Below the pieces are notes generated by a model, which had not been told where the DNA came from, made no database searches, and saw only the letters and a program-made list of their open reading frames with translations. A program made the translations under genes and the position numbers. From Lentzea kentuckyensis (GTDB lineage: Bacteria; Actinomycetota; Actinomycetes; Mycobacteriales; Pseudonocardiaceae), in contig NZ_MUYM01000017.1 of NCBI RefSeq assembly GCF_002150765.1, positions 1 to 64,000 of the forward strand: a stretch of DNA of 64,000 nucleotides, written 5' to 3'. Positions 26,062 through 34,809 of this stretch are shown here, piece after piece (position 1 is the stretch's first letter; every line of letters begins with the position of its first letter).

Positions 26062-27222
26062 ATGAGCGCAGTAGACCTCGCCAGACTCCAGTTCGCGTTG
26101 ACGACGTCGTTCCACTTCCTGTTCGTGCTGCTCACGCTCGGCCTGGTCACCCTGCTCGTGATCATGCAGACGCGCTTCACGATCACCGGCGCGCCCGTGC
26201 ACGAGCGGATGACGCGGTTCTGGGGCCGGATCTACGTGATCAACTACGCGCTGGGGATCGTCACCGGCATCGTCATGGAGTTCCAGTTCGGACTGAACTG
26301 GTCGGGGCTCGCGACCTACGCCGGCGACGTGTTCGGGGCGCCGCTCGCGATGGAGACGCTGATCGCGTTCTTCCTGGAGTCGACGTTCCTGGGGCTGTGG
26401 ATCTTCGGCTGGGGCAGGCTCAACCGCTGGGTGCACCTGTCGCTGCTGTACCTGACTGCGCTCACCGCGTACGCGTCGGCGTTCTGGATCATGGCGGCGA
26501 ACGGGTTCCTGCAGCACCCCGTCGGCTACCGGGTGGAGGGGAACGTCCTGCGGCTCGACGACTTCTCGGCGTTGCTCAGCAATCCGACGTTCAACTCCGC
26601 GCTGATGCACGTGATCTTCGCGTCGATCACGGTCGGCGGCGTGTTCATGACCGGGGTGTCGGCGTACCACTTCATCAAGCGGACGCCCGAGGTCGACTTC
26701 TTCCGGCGGTCGCTGCGGATGGGTGTGATCACGACCGCGCTCGCCACGCCGTCGCTGATCGGGGCCGGGTTCGCGCAGTTCCCGATCATCGCGAAGTTCC
26801 AGCCGGGCAAGACCGAGGCCACGCCGTGGGTCGGGGCGCCGCTCGGGTTCATGATCCTGATCGGGATGACGCTGACGATGGTCAGCTGGATCACCCTGCC
26901 CCTGCTCATCAAGGACGCGGTGATCCGGATGAGATTCCCGTTGTACCTCATGGTGATCGGTATTCCGCTGCCGTTCCTGGCGGCCATCTTCGGCTGGGTG
27001 TTTCGCGAGGTCGGGCGGCAGCCGTGGCTGATCTACGGGCTGCTCAGGACCGAGGACGCGGTGTCCCATGTGGAACCGCAGCAGATCCTGTTGTCGCTCA
27101 TCGTCTTCACGTCCCTGTTCGTGCTGCTGGCCTGCGTTGACTGGGCGTTGATCGCACGCGCGGTCCGTCGTGGTCCGGACGTCGCGCCCGCTCCCGTTTC
27201 GCCGTTGGTGGTGACGCTCTGA
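26062..27222 (+). CDS. cydA: Cytochrome bd oxidase subunit I, shortened
   Basis: A 386-residue CydA. Kept residues are haem ligands His18 (SFHFLF), His183 (LMHVIF) and Met264 (GFMILIG), the acidic Glu99 and Glu107, and the GRQPW motif at 318-322. Typical actinobacterial CydA is about 440-520 residues. The missing part is the Q-loop between helices 6 and 7: only about 20 residues (PIIAKFQPGKTEATPWVGAP) remain. It should reduce oxygen to water with quinol electrons, but its quinol site must differ. First gene of cydABDC; the stop overlaps the cydB start. Confidence 0.88.
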   Translation: MSAVDLARLQFALTTSFHFLFVLLTLGLVTLLVIMQTRFTITGAPVHERMTRFWGRIYVINYALGIVTGIVMEFQFGLNWSGLATYAGDVFGAPLAMETLIAFFLESTFLGLWIFGWGRLNRWVHLSLLYLTALTAYASAFWIMAANGFLQHPVGYRVEGNVLRLDDFSALLSNPTFNSALMHVIFASITVGGVFMTGVSAYHFIKRTPEVDFFRRSLRMGVITTALATPSLIGAGFAQFPIIAKFQPGKTEATPWVGAPLGFMILIGMTLTMVSWITLPLLIKDAVIRMRFPLYLMVIGIPLPFLAAIFGWVFREVGRQPWLIYGLLRTEDAVSHVEPQQILLSLIVFTSLFVLLACVDWALIARAVRRGPDVAPAPVSPLVVTL

Positions 27223-27842
27223 TGGAAACCCTCTGGCTCGTCGTGCTCGGCACGCTGACCGTCGGCTATTTCGCGTTGGCCGGCTTCGACTACGGCACCG
27301 GGTTGCTGCTGCCGTTCCGCCGCGAAGAAGCGTTGCACCGCATGACGCCGTTCTTCCTGGGCAACGAGGTGTGGCTGGTCGCCGCGATCGGCGTGCTGTT
27401 CGCGGCGTTCCCGCGGCTCGAAGGCGAGCTCCTGTCCGGCGCACACAGCACGTTCACGCTGGTCCTGGCCGGATTGGTGCTGTTCATGGCCGCGGTGCAG
27501 CTGCGGTTGTGGTGGTGGCTGGTGTTCTCCGGTGCGCTGATGGTCTCGGTCGGCTGGGGGCTGTTCCTGGCGCACCTGCTCGGAGCGCCCTGGCCGGTCG
27601 CGCTCGTCATGCCCGTGCTGTTCGCGCTGCACGGCTGGGTGTTCCAGACTGGGAAGTGGTCGCTGTTCCCGATCACCGCGCTGCTCTGCGCTTTGCCGAT
27701 CCCGGTCGCGTTCAGCTCGATCGACACGGCCGGGCTGATGGCGCACACCGACACGCTGGGCCTGCTCGCGTGGGTCGCGATCCCGATCATCCCGCTGGTG
27801 GTGGTGCTGCAATGGTCGATCGTCGCCATCTCCTCGCGCTGA
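27222..27842 (+). CDS. cydB: Cytochrome bd oxidase subunit II, shortened
   Basis: A 206-residue CydB, against about 335-380 for typical family members. The start (LWLVVLGTLTVGYFALAGFDYGTG) and the GNEVWL motif near residue 48 are recognisable, as is the last helix (LGLLAWVAIPIIPLVVVLQW). The middle of the protein is reduced, leaving roughly six membrane segments instead of eight or nine. The Trp-Asp usually before GNEVW is replaced by Phe-Leu. It overlaps cydD by 31 bp. No frameshift was found, so the shortening is in frame. Confidence 0.82.
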   Translation: METLWLVVLGTLTVGYFALAGFDYGTGLLLPFRREEALHRMTPFFLGNEVWLVAAIGVLFAAFPRLEGELLSGAHSTFTLVLAGLVLFMAAVQLRLWWWLVFSGALMVSVGWGLFLAHLLGAPWPVALVMPVLFALHGWVFQTGKWSLFPITALLCALPIPVAFSSIDTAGLMAHTDTLGLLAWVAIPIIPLVVVLQWSIVAISSR

Positions 27843-29161
27843 TCCCGATCCCGTTCCTGGTGCTGGCCCAGGCCGAACTCCTGGCGTCGGTGATCAGTGG
27901 CGGCGGCGGACTTCTGTTGCTGTGTCTGGTCATCGGCGCGCGGGTGGTCGTGTGGTGGGTCCACCGCGAGTGGGCGCACCGGGCTGCCGAACGCACCCGC
28001 GCGCGGCTGAGACAGGCGTTCCTGCGCGAGCCGGGCACGAAAGCCGGCGAGGTCGCCACGCTGGTGACCCGTGGCGTGCACGACGTGACGCCGTACGTCG
28101 TCGGCTATCTGCCGCAACAGGTTCTGGCGGTCGCGGTACCGCTGGCGGTCGTCACCAGACTGGCCTTCGCAGATCTGATGGCAGCCCTGACGATCCTGCT
28201 GACGCTGCCGTTGATCCCGATCTTCGGCGCGCTGGTGGGCGCGCACACCCGTGAGCGAACCGCCCGCCAATGGGCCGCACTGGCCACGCTCGGCGGGCAC
28301 TTCCTCGACGTGGTCAAGGGCATCGGCACGCTGAAGGCGTTCGGACGGGCCGAGGCGCAGTCCACGACCGTCCGGCAGCTGGCCGCGCAACACCGGACCG
28401 AGACGATGTCCGCGCTCAAAGTCGCGTTCCTGTCGGCGTTCGTGCTGGAACTGGTCGCGACGATGTCGGTGGCCATGGTCGCGGTGCCGGTCGGGCTCAG
28501 GCTGCTCGGCGGCGGGGTGCCGCTGCACACCGCGCTCCTCGTACTTTTCCTCGCCCCGGAGGCGTTCCTGCCGCTCAGGGCCGCCGGAGCGCAGTACCAC
28601 GCGAGCGCGCAGGGCCGGGAAGTGCTCGCCAAACTGCCCGCGACGACCGACCACTCCGGCCTGACCCCGCCGGACCTGTCCCAGGCCGAGATCGTGTTCG
28701 ACGACGTGAGCGTCCGCAGCCTCAAGAACTTCTCGCTCACCATCAAGCCCGGCGAACGGATCGCGCTGGTCGGTCCGAGCGGTGCGGGCAAGAGCACGGT
28801 TCTCGGGCTGCTGCTGGGGTTCGTGCAGCCTGACGACGGCCGCGTGCTCGTCGGCGGCGTCGACCTCCGCAAGATCGACAGGGCTCGGTGGCTGGAAGCG
28901 CTGTCGTGGGTCCCGCAACGGCCCACGCTCGTCCCCGCGAACCTCTCGTCCGGCGAGCAGCAACGGGTCGCGCTCGCCAAGGCGCTGGACCGCCGGCACG
29001 CCGAGTTGTTCCTGCTGGACGAACCGACCGCGCACCTCGACGCGGAGACGGAATCCCTGGTGCTGCAAGCGACCCGGGAGTTCACCAGAGGCCGCACCGC
29101 CGTGATCGTGGCGCACCGGCCAACGCTGCTCAACGAAGTCGACAGGGTGGTGACGGTGTGA
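27812..29161 (+). CDS. cydD: ABC exporter CydD, shortened
   Basis: A 449-residue fused permease-ATPase; usual length is about 530-590. The heterodimeric CydDC exports thiols/cysteine and is needed to assemble cytochrome bd. Membrane helices occupy about 1-265. In the ATPase, Walker A GPSGAGKST is at 321-329, the Q-loop Gln is at about 369 (VPQR), the signature LSSGEQ is at 378-383 and Walker B FLLDEP is at 400-405. Only about 10 residues separate Q-loop and signature where about 50 are normal, so most of the helical subdomain is gone. ATG 27812 lies inside cydB. Confidence 0.8.
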   Translation: MVDRRHLLALIPIPFLVLAQAELLASVISGGGGLLLLCLVIGARVVVWWVHREWAHRAAERTRARLRQAFLREPGTKAGEVATLVTRGVHDVTPYVVGYLPQQVLAVAVPLAVVTRLAFADLMAALTILLTLPLIPIFGALVGAHTRERTARQWAALATLGGHFLDVVKGIGTLKAFGRAEAQSTTVRQLAAQHRTETMSALKVAFLSAFVLELVATMSVAMVAVPVGLRLLGGGVPLHTALLVLFLAPEAFLPLRAAGAQYHASAQGREVLAKLPATTDHSGLTPPDLSQAEIVFDDVSVRSLKNFSLTIKPGERIALVGPSGAGKSTVLGLLLGFVQPDDGRVLVGGVDLRKIDRARWLEALSWVPQRPTLVPANLSSGEQQRVALAKALDRRHAELFLLDEPTAHLDAETESLVLQATREFTRGRTAVIVAHRPTLLNEVDRVVTV

Positions 29162-30450
29162 AGCTCGCGATCTTCGTCGGCACGCTCGCCGAACTGGCGG
29201 GCGTCGGCCTCACCGCGACGGCGACCTGGCTGATCATGCGCGCCGCCGAGCACCCGCCGATGCAGGCACTGACCGTGGCGATCGTCGCGGTCCGCACGCT
29301 CGCGCTCGCCAAGGGCGCCCTGCGCTACCTCGAACGCCTGACCAGCCACCAGGCCGTGCTCAGCGAGGCCGTCGAACTGCGCGGCCGGGTCTACGACGAC
29401 CTCGTGCACCGCCGGCACGTCCCGTCCGGCACGGCGCTCACCCGCATCGTCACGAACGTCGACCAACACCTGGACACCAAGCTCCGCACCACCCTGCCGT
29501 GGATCACCGCGGCGCTGGTGAGCGCGGTGGCAGCGGTCTTTTCGCTCCCTCTCGCGATCGGCCTGCTGATCAACGTCGTACTGCTTCCGTGGCTCGCGAT
29601 CCGCAACCCGCAAGACCTCACTCCGTTGCGCGCCAAGCTGACCGAACAAACCACCGAACTGGTCCACAGCAAAGAAGAACTGATCGCCTACGGCCTGTTC
29701 GACGAAAAACTCCACGCAGCGACCAGAACCGCGAAGGAGCTGTCCCGCAAGGAACGCACCCGCGATCTGACCCCGCTCGCGATCGCCGTCCAGTTCGGCG
29801 CGGCACTCCTCATGCTCGCCCAGCACGAACCCGCGTGGCTCATCATGGCCGCCGTCGCGACGTTCGAGATCACTATCCCGCTCGCCGCCCTCAGCAAGCC
29901 AAGGCCGGAACCGACCGACGAACCCGAACCGCCCCACCACTCGGAAGCCCCGCCGCTGCACGGCAAAACCGCGATCGTCGGCCCGAGCGGCGCGGGCAAG
30001 ACCACGCTGCTCAACGCCATCGCGCACCAGCTGGAACCGAGCAAAGGCGCGCTGGCCGACGCACACGTCTTCCACACCACGGTCCGCACGAACGTCCTGC
30101 TCGCGAAACCCGATGCCACGCAGGAAGAACTGGAGCGAGCGGCCGCGACGACCGAACTCGACCTCGACTGGGACCAGGTCGTCGGCGAACGCGGCGAGGA
30201 GATCTCCGGCGGCCAGCGCCAGCGTCTGATCCTCACCAGATCAGTGCTGGCGAACCCGGAGGTCCTGCTCATGGACGAGCCGACGGAAGGCCTAGACCCC
30301 GTCCAGGCCGACCGCGTGCTCGCGAAGGTCCTCGACAACTGCCAGGGCACGGCTCTGGTCGTGACCCACCGCGAAGAACAGCTAGGACTCTTCGACCACG
30401 TGCATCATCGGGGGCCGGTCAGCCACGAGCACGTCGGTCGAGTCGGGTAG
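29158..30450 (+). CDS. cydC: ABC exporter CydC, shortened
   Basis: A 430-residue partner of CydD; usual length is about 530-570. GTG 29158 overlaps the cydD stop by 4 bp. Membrane helices are in 1-245. The ATPase is also reduced, but elsewhere: a Pro-rich linker leads straight to Walker A (GPSGAGKTT, 275-283). The strands between Walker A and the Q-loop are missing and no Gln is seen before DAHVFHTTVR. The signature ISGGQRQR (349-356) and Walker B VLLMDEP are intact. The last 69 bases overlap the convergent gpgS, so the C-terminus may be extended past its original end. Confidence 0.78.
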   Translation: MKLAIFVGTLAELAGVGLTATATWLIMRAAEHPPMQALTVAIVAVRTLALAKGALRYLERLTSHQAVLSEAVELRGRVYDDLVHRRHVPSGTALTRIVTNVDQHLDTKLRTTLPWITAALVSAVAAVFSLPLAIGLLINVVLLPWLAIRNPQDLTPLRAKLTEQTTELVHSKEELIAYGLFDEKLHAATRTAKELSRKERTRDLTPLAIAVQFGAALLMLAQHEPAWLIMAAVATFEITIPLAALSKPRPEPTDEPEPPHHSEAPPLHGKTAIVGPSGAGKTTLLNAIAHQLEPSKGALADAHVFHTTVRTNVLLAKPDATQEELERAAATTELDLDWDQVVGERGEEISGGQRQRLILTRSVLANPEVLLMDEPTEGLDPVQADRVLAKVLDNCQGTALVVTHREEQLGLFDHVHHRGPVSHEHVGRVG

Positions 30451-31293
30451 CCACTCGCCGCCGACCTGCACGAACTGCGTCAGCGGCCCGGCTTCCGCAC
30501 CAACCCCGCAGCGGGCCAGCGCCGTCCCCATGATCTGCGAGGACATCACCCCGAGCTGCAGCAACGACCGGTTCCGGTGCTTGCGCACACCCAGGTTGAC
30601 CTGTGCCAACGCCGGCAGTCCGTAAATCCGGTGCACGTCGAGCAGCAGTCCGATCTCCACCCCGTACCCGGCCGCGAACGGCACGGACTCCAAAAAGGAC
30701 CGGGTGGCCGCGTACTCACCGCCGAGCGGTTGCACCACACCGGAAAGCTCCGGCCGCAACGTGTTCAGCAACGGCCGCGCCACCAACTCGGTGACCCGGC
30801 CACCGCCGGAACTCTCCAGCCGCAACGGCCGCCGGTAGAACCCCTTCACCAGATGCACATCGGCGTCCAGCAATAACGGCCCCAGCAACGCGGTCACGAA
30901 CGCCGTCTCCGGATCCACCAGATCGGAGTCGAGAAACACGATCAGGTCCCCGGTGGTCGCGGCCAACGACCGCCACAACACCTCGCCCTTACCGGGCAAC
31001 GGTTCCAGCCACGGCACCACGTCGGAACGCAACACCACTCGCGCCCCGGCCTCGGCCGCGACGGCGACAGTCCGGTCGGTCGATCCGGAGTCCATCACCA
31101 CCAGCTCGTCGACGAGGGTGCCGAGCAACGGCCGGACCACGGCGACCACGTCGCCGACGGTGTCCTCCTCGTTCAACGCGGGCAGGACGACGGACACGGT
31201 CCGGCCGCGCTTCAGGGCCACCAGCTCGTCGACGGTCCAGGACGGCTGCTGCCAGGTGTGCGTGGCGAACCAGGCTTCGACGGAGGGCAGCAT
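30382..31293 (-). CDS. gpgS: Glucosyl-3-phosphoglycerate synthase
   Basis: A 303-residue GT-A (GT81) glycosyltransferase that joins glucose from an NDP-glucose donor to 3-phosphoglycerate, the first step to glucosylglycerate and methylglucose polysaccharides. The N-terminal LPALNEEDTVG, the metal DSD (LDSDLVD, about 122-126) and the C-terminal PLTQF and ADRPPM motifs are as in Rv1208. It overlaps the FolP-like gene by 1 bp. Its 3' end is antisense to cydC; the family end is present, so cydC is the gene that runs over. Confidence 0.92.
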   Translation of the reverse strand: MLPSVEAWFATHTWQQPSWTVDELVALKRGRTVSVVLPALNEEDTVGDVVAVVRPLLGTLVDELVVMDSGSTDRTVAVAAEAGARVVLRSDVVPWLEPLPGKGEVLWRSLAATTGDLIVFLDSDLVDPETAFVTALLGPLLLDADVHLVKGFYRRPLRLESSGGGRVTELVARPLLNTLRPELSGVVQPLGGEYAATRSFLESVPFAAGYGVEIGLLLDVHRIYGLPALAQVNLGVRKHRNRSLLQLGVMSSQIMGTALARCGVGAEAGPLTQFVQVGGEWLPDSTDVLVADRPPMMHVVEES

Positions 31294-31631
31294 CAGGCGA
31301 GCGCCCGCACCGCTCGGGCCGGCGGACGGGTTCCCGTCACGCTCGCGACCATCTCCACGACCTTCCTCGCCTGCCGCACGTCGGATGCACGAACGGCGCG
31401 TGCTCCGGACATCGCAGCCACTGTCGCAGCCGCGAGAGTGAAATCCTCATCCCCTGGCGGGATCGTCACCACATCCAACGTTTCGGACAGCTTCGGCAAT
31501 TCCAGATCACCGTCGAATTCGACGATGTCCGCGCCGTCATCAATGGCCTGTTTCAAGGAATCCGCGCTGGTCAGATGCGCAACGACCAGCACGCGGTCTT
31601 TCGGCAGCTCAGTGACGCGGAATCGGTTCAC
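31293..31631 (-). CDS. Miniature FolP2-like protein (dihydropteroate synthase remnant)
   Basis: A 112-residue protein at the place where folP2 lies in mycobacteria (directly before gpgS). Its N-terminal half (SLKQAIDDGADIVEFDGD) resembles the early barrel strand of dihydropteroate synthases. Its C-terminal half (TLAAATVAAMSGARAVRASDVRQARKVVEMV) resembles their final helix (AAxVxxxxGARxxRVHDV). The middle of the roughly 280-residue barrel, including the pterin and phosphate sites, is absent. It cannot be a working synthase. It may be a pseudogene relic kept as a partner of GpgS, or a degenerate barrel fragment. Confidence 0.65.
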   Translation of the reverse strand: MNRFRVTELPKDRVLVVAHLTSADSLKQAIDDGADIVEFDGDLELPKLSETLDVVTIPPGDEDFTLAAATVAAMSGARAVRASDVRQARKVVEMVASVTGTRPPARAVRALA

Positions 31632-31648
31632 GCCACCCAGCGTAAACA

Positions 31649-31725
31649 GTGAGCTGGCTCACAGCTTCTTGCTACCCGCGAGTAGCAATCTGGTTTACTC
31701 CCCAGTAACAACCCTGTGTGATCTA
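31649..31725. promoter_or_regulatory. Cluster of dyads before the CocE-like esterase gene
   Basis: In the 117-bp divergent gap three inverted repeats are seen: GTGAGC-tg-GCTCAC near 31649-31662, TTGCTAC-ccgcga-GTAGCAA at 31669-31688, and TTACT-cccc-AGTAA near 31696-31709. The last two share a TAC(T/C)C...AGTA core. They are candidate operators for one regulator. An AAGGAGGA site lies 6-7 nt before the GTG at 31749. Confidence 0.5.
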
Positions 31726-31748
31726 CGTCATGGTCAAGGAGGACCAGC

Positions 31749-33242
31749 GTGCGACGATCACTTGTTCCAGTCCTGGTACTCCTCTCAACCCTGCTCGGTG
31801 CTCCGGCTGCCGTCGCGGCCCCCGGACACCAGATCTCCTACGAAACGATCCCCGGCGTCGGCGGCACGTCACTGAAAGCCTTCGTCGTCGAACCCACCGG
31901 TCAGGGCAGCGGCCCCTTCCCGCTGCTCGTCATGCCGTCCAGCTGGGCGGTGCCGGACATCGAGTACGTCGGCGCGGCGGCCAAGCTCGCCAAGGAGTCC
32001 GGCTACGTCGTGGTGAGCTACACCAGCCGCGGCTTCTGGGACTCCGGCGGCGAGATCGACATCGCCGGTCCGGAGACGGTCGGTGACGTCAGCAAGGTCA
32101 TCGACTGGGCGATCGCGAACGCCCACGCCGACGGCACCAAGGTCGGCGCGGCCGGGATCTCCTACGGCGCCGGGCAGTCCCTGCTGGCGGCGGCGAACGA
32201 CCGGCGCATCAAGGCCGCGGCCGCGCTGAGCACGTGGACCGACCTGGCCCGCTCGCTCTACCCGAACAACACCGTCAGCAAGCAGGCCGTCGAGCTGCTG
32301 CTGGCCGCGGGACACGCCACCGGACGTCCTGGACCCGTTCTCCAGGAAGCCGAGGACGCCTACCGCGACGGCAGGTTCTGGGAGGTCGTGCCGATCTCCG
32401 CGGGACGGTCGGCGTCCTCGAAGATCGACCAGATCAACGCCAACGGCACCGCGGTGATGATCGGCAACGCCTGGAACGACGGCCTCTTCGCACCGGGTCA
32501 GGTCGCGGACTTCTACGGCAGGCTCACCGGTCCCAAGCGGCTCATGCTCTCGCCGGGTGACCACGCCACCGCCGAACTCTTCGGCGCGGCAGGGTTGCCC
32601 AACGAGATCTGGGAGTCGGTCGGCCGCTGGTTCGACCGTTACGTCAAGGGCTCGGCCAACGGCATCGACGCCGAACAGCCGGTGCAGCTCAAGCCCAACA
32701 ACGGCGGCTCGTGGCAGAAGTTCGGCGCGTGGCCGGCGGGCAACGCCGACACCGTGCAGCTCGACGGCAGGAAGATCTACGCGGGCTGGAACACGGTCGC
32801 CGACAGCGGCACGGTCCTGCTCTCCGGTGCCCTGCAAGGGTTCCTGAACATCCCGACCGGGGTGGCGCTGCCGTTCATCGACCGCAACGTCGCGGGCGTG
32901 TGGAGCGGACCCCAGTACCCGAGGGGCGCGACGCTCGCCGGCACACCGAAGCTCAAGCTGCAGGTCACGCCCAGCGCGGAAACCACCACGCTGTTCGCGT
33001 ACCTGTACGAGGTCGGGCCGCTGGGCCTCGGCGCGTTGATCACGCACAAGCCGGTCAAGGTGACCGGCGCGGGCCGCACGCAGACGCTCGACGTGGAACT
33101 CGAGCCGACGACGTGGAACGTCGGTGCCGGCAACCGGCTGGCGCTGGTGATCGACACGGCCGACCCGCGCTACCTCACCGAATCGACGCGTGGCTCAACC
33201 GTCACCTTCGGACCGTCGAGCCTCACGGTTCCGAAGGCGTAA
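31749..33242 (+). CDS. Secreted CocE/NonD-type serine hydrolase
   Basis: A 497-residue exported alpha/beta-hydrolase. The signal peptide (1-23) ends in AVAA. The nucleophile elbow GISYGAG is at about residues 136-142, Asp is probably in NDGLF and His in GDHAT. After about residue 330 comes a jelly-roll domain (galactose-binding-like) typical of X-Pro dipeptidyl-peptidase/cocaine-esterase families. Substrates could be esters or X-Pro peptides. A strong AAGGAGGA site precedes GTG 31749. Three dyads upstream suggest tight control. Confidence 0.82.
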   Translation: MRRSLVPVLVLLSTLLGAPAAVAAPGHQISYETIPGVGGTSLKAFVVEPTGQGSGPFPLLVMPSSWAVPDIEYVGAAAKLAKESGYVVVSYTSRGFWDSGGEIDIAGPETVGDVSKVIDWAIANAHADGTKVGAAGISYGAGQSLLAAANDRRIKAAAALSTWTDLARSLYPNNTVSKQAVELLLAAGHATGRPGPVLQEAEDAYRDGRFWEVVPISAGRSASSKIDQINANGTAVMIGNAWNDGLFAPGQVADFYGRLTGPKRLMLSPGDHATAELFGAAGLPNEIWESVGRWFDRYVKGSANGIDAEQPVQLKPNNGGSWQKFGAWPAGNADTVQLDGRKIYAGWNTVADSGTVLLSGALQGFLNIPTGVALPFIDRNVAGVWSGPQYPRGATLAGTPKLKLQVTPSAETTTLFAYLYEVGPLGLGALITHKPVKVTGAGRTQTLDVELEPTTWNVGAGNRLALVIDTADPRYLTESTRGSTVTFGPSSLTVPKA

Positions 33243-33252
33243 GAATGTCCGG

Positions 33253-34305
33253 GTGGACTTCACCCGGCAGCAGGTGCTCTTCCACCGGATCCATCAGCAC
33301 GAACTGGACCGGCGGGTCTCCGACGCGGCCGAACTGGCGGTGTTCGCCCTGGGCATCCAGGACAACACCTCCGGTTCGGCCGTGCTGAGTCTCGCCGCCA
33401 GACTCGCTGAGCCGGCGGTGGACGACTTCGTCCTGACCTGGTCCGTGCGCGGCGCTCCGCACCTGCACCGAGCCGGTGAGCTGAAGGCGTTCTCCCGCGC
33501 ACTGTGGCCGTGGAGCGACGCCGACGCCCGTGCCCGCGCGTCCCGCCCGAAGGTGGACGACATGGTGGACGCGCTGCGGCACATCGCCACCGCGATGAGG
33601 TCGATCGTCACCAAGCCGATGACCAAGGGCGAGGTGAGCAAGGCCCTGACCCCGTTGGCGCCCAAGCAGACGATCGAACCGTGCCGCGGCTGCCAGACCG
33701 ACCACGTGAGCGACTCGATCTTCCGGCTCGGCGCGCTCCCCGCGGGCCTGCGGATCCTCCCGGAGGAGAAGACCGTCACGTTCGAGCGCGTCCACGGCTG
33801 GCCGGGCGTGCCGCGCAAGACCGCGGGCTTCGACGAGCTGATCCACCGCTACCTGACGTTGCACGGCCCCGCCGGACCGTCCGAAGTGGCCAGTTACTTC
33901 GGCACGACCACGCGCGAGGTCAAGAAGCAGTGGCCCAAAACCGGTCTGGTCGAGGTCACCGTCGAGGGCCACCAGGCCTGGCTGCCGGAGGACCTGGAGA
34001 TCGCCGACGCCGAACCACCGGACGTCCGCCTGCTCCCGCCGACCGACCCGTACCTGCAGGCCCGCGACCGGGACCTGCTGCTGCCGGACAAGGCCGCGCA
34101 GAAGGACATCTTCCGCATCCTCGGCCGGCGCGGCGCGATCCTGGTGGACGGCGAGATCGCGGGCTCCTGGCAGGGCAGGGTGGTGTCCGGCAAGCGTTTC
34201 GAGGTCACGGCCACGCCGTACCGCCCGCTGCCGGACCTCCTGCCGGAGGCCCAGATCCTGGCTCAGGCCAAGGGACTAGACGACGCAGGCGTCAAGAGCA
34301 ACTGA
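33253..34305 (+). CDS. Winged-helix DNA-binding protein (AlkZ/HTH_42 family)
   Basis: A 350-residue member of the HTH_42 superfamily, which includes the DNA glycosylases AlkZ and YcaQ that open interstrand cross-links. Recognisable elements are LGIQDNTSGSAVLSLAARL at about residues 32-50 (the place of the catalytic QxQ/QxD motif, here QDN), TWSVRGAPHLH at about 60-70, and a C-terminal PTDPYLQARDRDLLLP module with a final beta region. Enzyme activity is uncertain because the motif is not the standard one. GTG 33253 is close behind the esterase gene (10-bp gap). Its 3' end overlaps the LOG gene by 30 bp. Confidence 0.72.
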   Translation: MDFTRQQVLFHRIHQHELDRRVSDAAELAVFALGIQDNTSGSAVLSLAARLAEPAVDDFVLTWSVRGAPHLHRAGELKAFSRALWPWSDADARARASRPKVDDMVDALRHIATAMRSIVTKPMTKGEVSKALTPLAPKQTIEPCRGCQTDHVSDSIFRLGALPAGLRILPEEKTVTFERVHGWPGVPRKTAGFDELIHRYLTLHGPAGPSEVASYFGTTTREVKKQWPKTGLVEVTVEGHQAWLPEDLEIADAEPPDVRLLPPTDPYLQARDRDLLLPDKAAQKDIFRILGRRGAILVDGEIAGSWQGRVVSGKRFEVTATPYRPLPDLLPEAQILAQAKGLDDAGVKSN

Positions 34306-34809
34306 CACGTCGTCCGTCACGACCAGCGATTCCAACGCGGCGTGCGAGACAAAACCCTTGTCCCGCAACTCGGTCAGCCACTCGACAAGTCCTTTGTAGT
34401 GGTTGTCGACATCGAGCAGCACGACCGGCTTGGTGTGCATGCCCAGCACCCCCGCCGTCCACACCTCGAAGAACTCCTCGGCGGTACCGATGCCGCCGGG
34501 CAGCGTGAGGAACGCGTCCGCCTTGTCGTCCATCATCTTCTTGCGCTCGCGCATGGTGTCGACGACGTGCAGCTCGGTCGACTCGCGGTCGGCGATCTCC
34601 CTGGTGGCCAGGCCCTTGGGAATCACACCGTACGTGTGCGCCCCACCGGCCCGCGCCTCCCGAGCCACCGCGCCCATCATCGACGTCTGCCCGCCACCCC
34701 AGACGAGGTGCCAGCCACGAGCCGCGATCTGACGCCCCACCTCGGCCGCGAGGTCGACATAACTCTGCGGAACGGTCGCGAGACTCCCGCAATAAACAGC
34801 GACATACAT
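34276..34809 (-). CDS. LOG family protein (Rv1205-like)
   Basis: A 177-residue Rossmann-fold protein of the LOG family, phosphoribohydrolases that release cytokinin-type or other bases from nucleoside 5'-monophosphates. The active-site motif PGGIGTAEEFFE (about residues 106-117) and the HLVWGGGQTSMMG nucleotide loop are intact. Rv1205 of M. tuberculosis is the corresponding enzyme in the same neighbourhood. The ATG overlaps the stop of a longer LOG paralogue by 1 bp. Confidence 0.88.
   Translation of the reverse strand: MYVAVYCGSLATVPQSYVDLAAEVGRQIAARGWHLVWGGGQTSMMGAVAREARAGGAHTYGVIPKGLATREIADRESTELHVVDTMRERKKMMDDKADAFLTLPGGIGTAEEFFEVWTAGVLGMHTKPVVLLDVDNHYKGLVEWLTELRDKGFVSHAALESLVVTDDVSVALDACVV

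Noticed and set aside
33190..33252. Upstream start for the AlkZ-like protein inside the esterase gene
   Set aside because: The extra 21 residues are basic and out of family; GTG 33253 gives the expected N-terminus.
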